DNA of 64,000 nucleotides from positions 1 to 64,000 of the forward strand of contig CACYKY010000008.1 of NCBI GenBank assembly GCA_902775135.1, written 5' to 3'. This document shows, piece after piece, positions 1 to 6,301 of this stretch. A program made the translations under genes and the position numbers. The number at the start of each line of letters is the position of its first letter. Position 1 is the first letter of the stretch. This DNA is from an uncultured Bacteroidota bacterium. GTDB taxonomy: Bacteria; Bacteroidota; Bacteroidia; Bacteroidales; P3. The notes beneath the pieces are model-generated. The model saw only the letters and a list, made by a program, of their open reading frames with translations. It was not told the origin of the DNA and searched no databases.

Positions 1-88
<88 letters not shown>

Positions 89-94
89 TCTTTT

Positions 95-129
95 TAAGGG
101 AGTCATGAAAATGGCTCCCTTTCTTTTTT
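95..129 (+). terminator. Rho-independent terminator of the rRNA operon
   Basis: AAGGGAGTCAT and ATGGCTCCCTT form an 11-bp stem with one G-U wobble around a short loop, followed by TCTTTTTT. It sits directly after the 5S gene and should end the rRNA transcript. Confidence 0.85.
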
Positions 130-159
130 GTGGCTATGTAAGTTCGGATCGCTCATCAA

Positions 160-240
160 GCTCGCGGGCCATAGCAATCGGCCGAGCTTACGGAATCACA
201 CCTCTTCCCATCCCGTGCCGAAGGCTGACTGCCTTGACGA
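160..240 (+). other. possible degenerate 5S rRNA-like fragment
   Basis: Downstream of the real 5S terminator there is a stretch containing GGCCATAGCAA and then TCACACCTCTTCCCATCCCG. These resemble the 5' third and loop B/C of 5S rRNA. The rest does not fit a 5S fold: the sequence after CCG is unrelated to the AGAGAAGTTAAG segment. It may be the remnant of a second 5S copy left by rRNA operon rearrangement, or chance similarity. No coding function is evident between the terminator and the gene ending at 291. Confidence 0.3.
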
Positions 241-290
241 TTTGCCCGTCGGGCTCGCAGGCCGTATCTGCACGCGGAGTCAGGCAGAAG

Positions 291-1205
291 CTACTCTATG
301 TCGCTAGGTGCGGGATGGGTGTCTACAAGGTGCGAGAGCATCGTCCAGAAGGCGCCTATGGAGGGGGCCAGGGAGTAGGGCATCTCGACTTCGTGGAGCG
401 ATTGACCGGTGGTGTCGAGGTAATGCTGACGCAGTTGGTTGATGGCGGCGGAGGTGGGCAGCATGTCGATGGAGCGTGTGTAGTAGGCGTAGAGTGTGGG
501 GTAGAGATGGGCGAAGTCGTCGTTGATGTGGCCGGCCATCAGACGATGATTGCTATCGAGGGGGAGATTCTCGCCCCGCAGCAGGCGGGAACGAATGTCG
601 GCGAGGTTGCGTTTCATGCGGTGCACGGTAACGCGATAGGCGATGGGACTCATGCCTAGAGCCTGTGTCATCTCGGCGGTGGGCAGCGCCTGTTTGCGGT
701 TGAGCAGCGTTAGGAGGGTACGCAGAAGGATGAAGGCGTCGCGTGGCGAGAATGCCTGGTGGGCATAGGCGATGAGGTGGGAGGCGACAGCCAGTTTCCT
801 CTCGTCGGTGAGTGCCGAACCTTCGCTGTCAGCGTCGGAGGAAGGCTCGGTGGAGAGCGCAGCATAGGCGAGACGTCCTTCTTTGGCGGCACGCAGGCTG
901 AGGTAGTTGCGGAAGGTGTTGAGTATCCAGGATTCGAAGGCCTCGCGTTTCTTGATGGTATGGAGCGAGGGGTAGGGGATACCCTCTTTCTCCTCGCGGA
1001 GGTAGAGGAAGAAATCCTCCAGCACATCGTCGAACCCATCGAGCAGCTGACGACGGAAGGGCATGTGCTTGTTACGCAGCAAGCCCACAAGCCGTTGGTG
1101 CAGCAGGAAATACATAGCCTCGTCGGCACGGTCGCCGCCGGCGAGTATGGTGTCGAGGAACTCCGCGATGGGCATGTCGGCGAAAGGAGAGGTGGCGCTA
1201 GTCAT
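291..1205 (-). CDS. sigma-70-like RNA polymerase factor (divergent)
   Basis: This 304-residue soluble protein has the layout of a divergent sigma-70/ECF-type factor. Residues about 35-105 resemble region 2 (AFESWILNTFRNYLSLR, with the aromatic/basic pattern of the -10 recognition helix). Residues about 174-210 resemble a region 4 helix-turn-helix (ALGMSPIAYRVTVHRMKRNL). A further 90 or so residues at the C terminus match nothing I recognise. It starts one base after the stop of the YraN gene, so the two are probably co-transcribed. No anti-sigma gene is adjacent. It could instead be a sigma-like DNA-binding protein; the family call is by pattern only. Confidence 0.6.
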   Translation of the reverse strand: MTSATSPFADMPIAEFLDTILAGGDRADEAMYFLLHQRLVGLLRNKHMPFRRQLLDGFDDVLEDFFLYLREEKEGIPYPSLHTIKKREAFESWILNTFRNYLSLRAAKEGRLAYAALSTEPSSDADSEGSALTDERKLAVASHLIAYAHQAFSPRDAFILLRTLLTLLNRKQALPTAEMTQALGMSPIAYRVTVHRMKRNLADIRSRLLRGENLPLDSNHRLMAGHINDDFAHLYPTLYAYYTRSIDMLPTSAAINQLRQHYLDTTGQSLHEVEMPYSLAPSIGAFWTMLSHLVDTHPAPSDIE

Positions 1206-1206
1206 A

Positions 1207-1626
1207 TCAGTAACTCATGATGCTATAGGCGTTCTTGAGGTGTTTCAGCTCCATGCCGTGCTCGTTCTTCACGATGGCGATGATGTCGAAGCGAACGTTT
1301 TCTTTGCGGTTGTGCGATTTGACGTACTCGTTGGCCAGGCGGATGAGGTCTTTCCGTTTCTTGTGATCGACGGCCTCTTCGGGCGACAGGAGGGTGTTGT
1401 TGGTGCGGCTTTTCACCTCCACAATGACCAGTTCGTCGCCGTCCAGCGCGATGAGGTCTATCTCCAGGTGTCCACGATGGTAGTTGTGTTCGAGGATGAT
1501 GTATCCTTTGTCTATCAGGTAGTTGGCTGACATCTGCTCGCCCGTCTTGCCGAACTCCAGCGACTCGCGGCGGTCCTCCGAAGTGCGGTTGGTGGTTCCC
1601 GATGTGTGAAATTTTAGTAGTGCCAT
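1207..1626 (-). CDS. yraN: YraN/UPF0102 family endonuclease-like protein
   Basis: A 139-residue protein of the UPF0102 (YraN) family, which carries a restriction-endonuclease-like PD-(D/E)XK fold. The family signature is visible: GKTGE at 26-30, then an Asp in LEIDLIA at 57 and EVK at 70-72, which form the putative metal site. Its in vivo role is not established; links to DNA processing have been proposed for homologues. Length is normal (about 120 plus an N-terminal tail of some 20 residues). A promoter-like -10 element sits just upstream, and the sigma-like gene follows it with a 1-nt gap. Confidence 0.85.
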   Translation of the reverse strand: MALLKFHTSGTTNRTSEDRRESLEFGKTGEQMSANYLIDKGYIILEHNYHRGHLEIDLIALDGDELVIVEVKSRTNNTLLSPEEAVDHKKRKDLIRLANEYVKSHNRKENVRFDIIAIVKNEHGMELKHLKNAYSIMSY

Positions 1627-1645
1627 AGTATGGTGGATTGAAAAT

Positions 1646-1654
1646 GCAAAGATA
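1646..1654 (-). promoter_or_regulatory. Bacteroidota -7 box upstream of yraN
   Basis: Read on the minus strand this is TATCTTTGC, a match to the Bacteroidota TAnnTTTG element, about 20 nt before the yraN start. No clear TTG box is visible at the expected distance. Confidence 0.55.
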
Positions 1655-1840
1655 CGAAATTTTCAGGAATCAGGGTTTTTTATTATCAGACTTTGGATTT
1701 GCTTGAGAAGACAAGCTCTTAGGCGGAACCAGGCGGGTGTTCATCGTGGAGCATGTTCACCATGAGGGTTTTATCAAGGAGTTGGGGCGGAGACGGGGTT
1801 GGAGGGGACGGAAAGGAGATCAGAGAGCGAAGAGACGGAT

Positions 1841-1872
1841 TTTGTCGGGTCGGGAAAAATGTGTAACTTTGC
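1841..1872 (+). promoter_or_regulatory. Bacteroidota promoter of the HAD hydrolase gene
   Basis: TTTG at 1841-1844 and TAACTTTGC at 1864-1872 with 19 nt between them fit the Bacteroidota housekeeping consensus. The same TTTTG-19-TAACTTTGC arrangement precedes the truncated copy of this gene near 15.2 kb, so the duplicated unit shared promoter sequence. It supports a coding start at 1905 rather than further upstream. Confidence 0.75.
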
Positions 1873-1904
1873 AAAATGAAAAAACTCACTCAGCACAGAT
1901 GAAT

Positions 1905-2741
1905 ATGGCTAGCAGGAAAAAGACAATAGATGTGGCGTTGATATACGATTTCGACGGGACGCTCTCGCCGGGCAACATGCAGGAATTCGGCTTTGTGCAG
2001 GCGATAGGCAAGAATCCCGACGCTTTCTGGCAGAAGACCATCGAGATGGCCACCAGTAACGATGCCAGCGGGATATTGTGTTACATGTACCTGATGCTGC
2101 AGGAGGCGAAAGCCTGTGGTATCTCGCTGAAGCGCGACTCGTTCCGGAAGTTTGGCTCGCAGGTGGAGCTGTACAAGGGGGTAGAGGAGTGGTTCGCGCT
2201 CATCAATCGGTACGGCAAAGCGCGGGGGATGAAAATCAAGCACTACATCAACTCGTCGGGGTTGAAGGAGATGATTGAAGGCACCCCGATAGCCAAGCGC
2301 TTCGAGAACATCTATGCCTGCTCGTTCCTATACAATGTCGACGGTGTTGCCTACTGGCCCGCTGTGGCGGTGGATTACACCACGAAGACGCAGTTTCTCT
2401 TCAAGATCAACAAGGGGATACGTGAGATAAGCGACAACAAGAGAATCAACGAGTATGTGGCCAAAGAGGACCGCCCCATACCTTTCGAGCGGATGATATA
2501 CGTGGGCGACGGGGAGACGGACGTCCCCTGCATGAGTGTTGTCAAGGAGCAGGGTGGCCACTCCATCGCCGTCTATGGCAATCGCAAGAAGAAGGCGGTA
2601 GCCGAGCGCCTGATACGGGAGAACCGCGTGAACTTCGTCTGCAAGGCCGACTACTCGGAGGGCTCGGAGATACACACCACCGTGAAGCTCATCCTTGACA
2701 AGATACGCGCCGACTATGACTTGATGGTGAATGGTGAATAA
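1905..2741 (+). CDS. HAD-superfamily phosphatase-like hydrolase
   Basis: A 278-residue haloacid dehalogenase-like protein. HAD motif I is DFDGTLS at residues 15-21, with nucleophile Asp15 and acid/base Asp17. Motif IV is GDGETD near residue 201. The insert between them has the helical cap expected of a phosphoserine-phosphatase-like member; the substrate is unknown. The reading frame stays open back to 1737, but the start at 1905 is preferred. It follows the promoter by about 30 nt, and the truncated paralogue at 15284 begins at the equivalent Met (MATKKK versus MASRKK). The last codons contain the ATGGTGAAT repeat found in several intergenic regions, so the C-terminal MVNGE may be recently acquired. 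Confidence 0.85.
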   Translation: MASRKKTIDVALIYDFDGTLSPGNMQEFGFVQAIGKNPDAFWQKTIEMATSNDASGILCYMYLMLQEAKACGISLKRDSFRKFGSQVELYKGVEEWFALINRYGKARGMKIKHYINSSGLKEMIEGTPIAKRFENIYACSFLYNVDGVAYWPAVAVDYTTKTQFLFKINKGIREISDNKRINEYVAKEDRPIPFERMIYVGDGETDVPCMSVVKEQGGHSIAVYGNRKKKAVAERLIRENRVNFVCKADYSEGSEIHTTVKLILDKIRADYDLMVNGE

Positions 2742-2820
2742 GTTTAAGTTATTAGTTTTAGTTTTTAGCAGGGGGGGGAGGGATATATAGTTAATAGATA
2801 ATAGTTAATAGATAATAGTT
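2723..2820 (+). repeat. short A/T-rich repeats after the HAD gene
   Basis: The segment begins with ATGGTGAATGGTGAATAA, which overlaps the HAD stop codon, and ends with two tandem copies of a 14-nt unit containing TTAATAGATAAT (2789-2820). A run of eight G residues lies between them. The ATGGTGAAT motif recurs near 24.4, 36.3 and 60.95 kb. No gene is seen here. Confidence 0.6.
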
Positions 2821-2910
2821 TTTGTTCGGGTGGGCGTATGGTGGGCTTCGGGGGAGAGATGGGGGTGCTGGAAGAAGCGCTCGTAGCGGCTGGCGTCGAA
2901 GGAGGAGGGG

Positions 2911-3025
2911 GTTGGGGTTCCTCACTTCATTGTTTTTATTTTCAAGGTGTTCGGTTCCCCTATCCGGGTTGGGGTTCCTCACTGCATTGTTTTTTATTTT
3001 CAAGGTGTTCGGTTCCCCTATCGGG
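2911..3025 (+). repeat. 57/58-bp tandem repeat, two copies
   Basis: Unit 1 is 2911-2967 and unit 2 is 2968-3025. Each runs from GTTGGGGTTCCTCACT to GGTTCCCCTATC, with only a few differences. A third unit starts (GTTGGGG) and breaks off where AAA+ homology begins. The repeat replaces the part of the ATPase gene that should encode the Walker A region. Confidence 0.85.
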
Positions 3026-3040
3026 GTTGGGGGTGCCGGG

Positions 3041-3640
3041 CTGGCGCGCCGCACGGGGCGACAGGTGATGGTGGTCGATGTGCCGCAGATCAAGAGCAAG
3101 TGGGTAGGGGAGAGCGAGAAGAACATCAAAGCCCTCTTCGACCGCTACCGTGCGCTGGTGAAGAAATTCGACGTTGCCCCCATCCTCCTTTTCAACGAAG
3201 CCGACGCCATCATCGGCATCCGCAAGCAGGGGGCGCAGAACGCCGTCGACAAGATGGAGAACACGATTCAAAACATCATCCTGCAGGAGATGGAGACCTT
3301 GGACGGCATCCTTATCGCCACCACCAACCTGACGGAGAACCTCGACAGCGCTTTCGAGCGCCGCTTCCTCTACAAGATACGCTATGAGAAGCCCGATGCC
3401 GCTGTGCGCTCGAAGATATGGCACACGATGATTCCCGAACTGCCGGAAGCGGTAACAGCAAGCCTTGCCGAGAAGTTCGACTTCAGCGGTGGCCAGATAG
3501 AGAACATTGCCCGCAAGTATGCTGTCAGCTGCATACTGCATGGCGAGAGCGCCGACGCAGGGCGGGCTTTGGAGGAGTTGTGTGCCAACGAGCGCATTGA
3601 CAGTCACCGCAGCGAGCGGAGAATAGGTTTTGGAAAATAA
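3041..3640 (+). pseudogene. 5'-truncated AAA+ ATPase
   Basis: About 200 residues of an AAA+ ATPase are readable from VMVVDVPQIKSKWVGESEKN onward. They include a Walker B-like segment PILLFNEADAI, sensor 1 ATTNLTENL, and the arginine-finger region FERRFLYKIRYEKPD, then a lid domain. The whole upstream half, including the P-loop GxxGxGK[ST], is missing; the sequence before residue 1 is the 57-bp tandem repeat and G-rich DNA. The frame happens to stay open to 2822, but that extension has no homology to the family. Without a P-loop the product could not hydrolyse ATP, so I call it a pseudogene. The C terminus appears complete. Confidence 0.8.
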
Positions 3641-3847
3641 AAAATATTCAAGTGGTAATGCGCATTCAACAAAATGCTTTAAAGTGTTTGTGTGTGTAAA
3701 ATTGCACATGACAATCTGAATAACGTTCATCTGGAGTCGGGCAGGGGGGAAGTTCGATTTTTTTAGTGGATACCGACGATTTTTGTCTGTAGAAGGCGTT
3801 GGTGATGTTTTTTTTATTGTCTGTAAAACAATGTTTTGCAATTTTTA

Positions 3848-3880
3848 TTTGGAATTTTTAATATTATTCCATAAATTTGC
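3848..3880 (+). promoter_or_regulatory. promoter of the 113-aa gene
   Basis: TTTG at 3848-3851 and TAAATTTGC at 3872-3880, 20 nt apart, match the Bacteroidota promoter pattern. The start codon lies 25 nt further on. The rest of 3641-3847 shows no gene or clear terminator. Confidence 0.65.
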
Positions 3881-3905
3881 ACATCTGTTTTAGAAGCCTG
3901 AACGT

Positions 3906-4247
3906 ATGAGATACGAAGCCACATCGACAGAGGCTGCATTGGCTGCCAACGGGCGTATCGCCGACGCTGTTACCCCTTGGCGTCTTATTGTTGACACCGA
4001 CGCGGAGACGGTCACCGTGCGCAAGCGCAACAAATATCTGATTGGCGTGGATGAGGAGGTGCTTTCGTTCCGTTTTATCCGCAATATCCGCATCGACACC
4101 CACCTCATCGGTGCCGACATCACGATACAGGCGGTGGGTGGTTCGGTGACAGCCTACTGTCTGAGCAAGAGCGACTGCAAGCGCTTCAAGCAGATGCTTA
4201 TGGATTATAACTCCTCACGGAAGGACGACGCTGGTTTTTTGATATAA
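3906..4247 (+). CDS. hypothetical protein, possible PH-like fold
   Basis: A 113-residue soluble protein with no recognised family. The pattern is mostly alternating hydrophobic strands, for example WRLIVDTDAETVTVRKRN and ADITIQAVGGSVTAYCL, followed by a C-terminal helix (KSDCKRFKQMLMDY). This layout resembles small PH-like or cystatin-like beta proteins, but the resemblance is only in secondary-structure pattern. It has its own promoter and is followed by a separate promoter for the next gene, so it is probably monocistronic. Confidence 0.6.
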   Translation: MRYEATSTEAALAANGRIADAVTPWRLIVDTDAETVTVRKRNKYLIGVDEEVLSFRFIRNIRIDTHLIGADITIQAVGGSVTAYCLSKSDCKRFKQMLMDYNSSRKDDAGFLI

Positions 4248-4283
4248 AAATTGCAATTTAACATTTAAGTCGAAAATAAAACG

Positions 4284-4292
4284 TATATTTGC
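4284..4292 (+). promoter_or_regulatory. -7 box upstream of the 397-aa gene
   Basis: TATATTTGC matches the Bacteroidota -7 element 24 nt before the start codon. A good TTG box at 19-20 nt is not visible. This is the only promoter-like element I see before the five-gene block that ends at 10027. Confidence 0.5.
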
Positions 4293-4316
4293 GCATACAT
4301 TTAAAACAATAATATC

Positions 4317-5510
4317 ATGGCTGAATTAAACATCAATGGCCGTTTGTTGGTCAAGAATTTCAAGAAACAGTTCAAAGAAGTGTTCGGCGGTTCGTTGCGC
4401 GTATACAAGGGGCAGAACTTTGCCGACGACGATGCAACGCTGGCATCCATCCGTGCGGAAGGCTGCAAGGGCGGCGAGTTGACATTGCGCGCCAATATGC
4501 TGGTGGGCACCTTTGAGGAGAAGATGCAGGAGCTCTTTGGCATCAAGGTCCAGGTGGCCGACGCCGACGACAAGAAACTTGTGGACAACGCCCTGACCCT
4601 CGGCGCCGTAGGCCGCGGGGAGGTGAAGAAGAAAGCGGAGCGGAAGAGTGAGGTTGATAGTAGCATTACGCCAAAAGAGGATGTGCCGATTCCCGCCAGT
4701 TCGCCAAAGTGGGTGGATCTGCAACTTTCTGTGGATGCAGGCTATCGTTTGCATCTGATACCTATTATCGGCGAAGAGAGCAACGATATGGCTGACGAGA
4801 TGATTGGTAATGGCGAGGTGGATTACGGTATGGTCGACGACATTGAATGCAGCCTCTGTGACCGCGATTTGGGAGACTACAGACTTTGCTTTGATTTCTA
4901 CAATGCAGACGAAGACCATACGTGGACTGATGCAAACGGAGATGTTATAGAAGGCGTTGACGAAAACAGTATCGATGTCAACATCAACAAAGGATGGTTT
5001 GAAGAAGACGGGACAGAGCCTGACGACAACTTCAAGTTGATAGACAAACTGGTACCAGGAGAATCACTTGGTAATGGGGACGAGAAAGAGATATACAATG
5101 ACATTGTGGCACGCCACAACGAGGGTGTTGACGATGAACACGTGGACATTATCAAGGATGCTATCTGCCGCAGAATGAAGCAGGTTTCCGAACAACTGGT
5201 GAAAGATGGGCTGATTGACAATGCCGAAGACGCAAGATTCATTCTTCAGTTTGGCGTTGCAAACGAATGCTATATTGAATATACTGTGCCCGTTGCCGGT
5301 GAATTTGACTCAAATCTTTTGCGTCCCCTTGCTTGTGAGGATTGGTCCGACTGCTCGAATGTTAGCGAAGTGATGTATGAGTATATGCCAGACAGATTGT
5401 CTGAACTTGTTGTATATGATGGCAAACTGTATCTTGGATCTTGTAGTGCCTGTGGTGACTACAACTACCAAGCCGATATTGTCAACTGCGACTTGGAGAG
5501 TTTGATGTAA
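4317..5510 (+). CDS. modular acidic protein, conserved N-terminal module
   Basis: A 397-residue cytosolic-type protein with no signal peptide. Residues about 1-105 form a compact module (NINGRLLVKNFKKQFKEVFG, then RVYKGQNFADDDATLASIR) of a kind I associate with hypothetical Bacteroidota proteins having variable C-terminal parts; this recollection should be checked by search. A linker of lysine and glutamate follows. Residues about 135-397 are strongly acidic and match nothing I recognise. It may be the first gene of an operon with the repeat protein and the DUF2779 and DUF262 genes: all are on one strand, although a 72-nt gap carrying the 38-nt element separates it from the next gene. Function unknown; a role in stress or conflict is inferred from context only. 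Confidence 0.6.
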   Translation: MAELNINGRLLVKNFKKQFKEVFGGSLRVYKGQNFADDDATLASIRAEGCKGGELTLRANMLVGTFEEKMQELFGIKVQVADADDKKLVDNALTLGAVGRGEVKKKAERKSEVDSSITPKEDVPIPASSPKWVDLQLSVDAGYRLHLIPIIGEESNDMADEMIGNGEVDYGMVDDIECSLCDRDLGDYRLCFDFYNADEDHTWTDANGDVIEGVDENSIDVNINKGWFEEDGTEPDDNFKLIDKLVPGESLGNGDEKEIYNDIVARHNEGVDDEHVDIIKDAICRRMKQVSEQLVKDGLIDNAEDARFILQFGVANECYIEYTVPVAGEFDSNLLRPLACEDWSDCSNVSEVMYEYMPDRLSELVVYDGKLYLGSCSACGDYNYQADIVNCDLESLM

Positions 5511-5524
5511 TTATTGACAAATAA

Positions 5525-5562
5525 TACAGGAGGAAGCCGAAAATCCTGAAAGAGAGTAGGCG
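5525..5562 (+). repeat. 38-nt leader element, copy 1
   Basis: This 38-nt sequence is repeated with one mismatch at 6042-6079. Both copies lie 20-21 nt before the start codon of a small gene. CAGGA (5527-5531) can pair with TCCTG (5544-5548), and GCC in the loop (5536-5538) can pair with GGC at 5559-5561, which would make a small H-type pseudoknot. The A/T-rich tract AATTAAAAC after the element is also conserved. It could be a structured 5' leader, a processing site or a mobile repeat. I cannot match it to a known riboswitch class. Confidence 0.7.
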
Positions 5563-5582
5563 AAAATTAAAACATTATTATT

Positions 5583-6005
5583 ATGGCTAAAGTATACAAA
5601 GGTGATTCTACCAGTTCGAGCAATCAACTTTTCAGAATCGAGAACGGCAAGCTGTACAAGGGCGATTCCACAAGTTACAGTAATCAGCTTCTGCGTATAG
5701 AGAATAATAAGGTTTACAAGGGTGACTCGACGAGCTACAGCAACCAGGTGTTGAGAGTAGAAAATAGCAGGGTGTACAAGGGAGACTCCACTAGTTCGAG
5801 TAACCAATTGCTGAGAATTGAGAATGGAAAAGTGTATAAGGGCGACTCCACAAGTTTCAGTAATCAGCTTATGAGAGTTGAGAATGGAAAGGTATATAAA
5901 GGCGACTCTACGAATTACAGCAACCAGTTGATGAGGATTGAAGGTCCCGTCACTATGGCCGAGTTTGCTGCCATATGGTATGCCTACACCTATCTTTGGA
6001 ACTAA
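5583..6005 (+). CDS. six-fold 20-residue repeat protein
   Basis: A 140-residue protein made almost entirely of six 20-residue repeats with consensus VYKGDSTSYSNQLLRIENGK. A 20-residue non-repeat tail rich in aromatic residues (FAAIWYAYTYLWN) follows. Each repeat looks like two short beta strands with a GDST turn, which suggests a closed or flower-like beta array. This resembles the repeat style of proteins annotated as beta-flower domains, but I cannot confirm membership. There is no signal peptide. The repeats are also clear at DNA level (60-bp period), so copy number could change by recombination. It lies between the modular acidic protein and a 64-aa gene, preceded by the 38-nt leader element. 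Confidence 0.7.
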   Translation: MAKVYKGDSTSSSNQLFRIENGKLYKGDSTSYSNQLLRIENNKVYKGDSTSYSNQVLRVENSRVYKGDSTSSSNQLLRIENGKVYKGDSTSFSNQLMRVENGKVYKGDSTNYSNQLMRIEGPVTMAEFAAIWYAYTYLWN

Positions 6006-6041
6006 ACATATTTTGGCGAGTTTATAATATGGAGTTTTAAT

Positions 6042-6079
6042 TACAGGAGGCAGCCGAAAATCCTGAAAGAGAGTAGGCG
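6042..6079 (+). repeat. 38-nt leader element, copy 2
   Basis: This is identical to 5525-5562 except for C instead of A at position 10. The potential pairings CAGGA/TCCTG and GCC/GGC are retained. It lies in the gap between the repeat protein and the 64-aa gene, 20 nt before the start codon. Two near-identical copies 517 nt apart, both in front of small genes, argue against chance. Confidence 0.7.
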
Positions 6080-6099
6080 GAATTAAAACAAACAACACT

Positions 6100-6294
6100 A
6101 TGTCGCATATTACAAAAATTAGAGCCAAAAGAAACCACGGTGCCATTCCGAAAGGTTATGAACTTGAGTTTGTGACCAATTCTCCCAATTGTTTCCCCGG
6201 AACAACCAAAGTGAAGGAAAAACTTATTGAGAATGGTATTCCTGCAAGTAATTTAAACATTGATCTTTCTTGTCTATTTGAGGTTGTAAAATAA
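6100..6294 (+). CDS. small hypothetical protein, 64 aa
   Basis: A 64-residue basic protein with no recognised family. It has a lysine/arginine-rich start (KIRAKRNHG) and one likely alpha/beta unit (KVKEKLIENGIPASNLNID). It is accepted as a gene for three reasons. It has its own copy of the 38-nt leader element. It ends 7 nt before the DUF2779 gene. Its strand and spacing fit an operon. Its size and position would suit a regulator, inhibitor or antitoxin-like partner, but nothing in the sequence proves this. Confidence 0.5.
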   Translation: MSHITKIRAKRNHGAIPKGYELEFVTNSPNCFPGTTKVKEKLIENGIPASNLNIDLSCLFEVVK

Positions 6295-6301
6295 TCGAGC
6301 A

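Noticed and set aside
2822..3040. An N-terminal extension of the AAA+ fragment
   Set aside because: It translates the tandem repeat and G-rich DNA and has no P-loop; the open frame is accidental.
5583..6005. The 60-bp periodic repeats considered as a CRISPR-like or minisatellite array
   Set aside because: The repeats are contiguous, in frame and encode a consistent peptide; there are no unique spacers.
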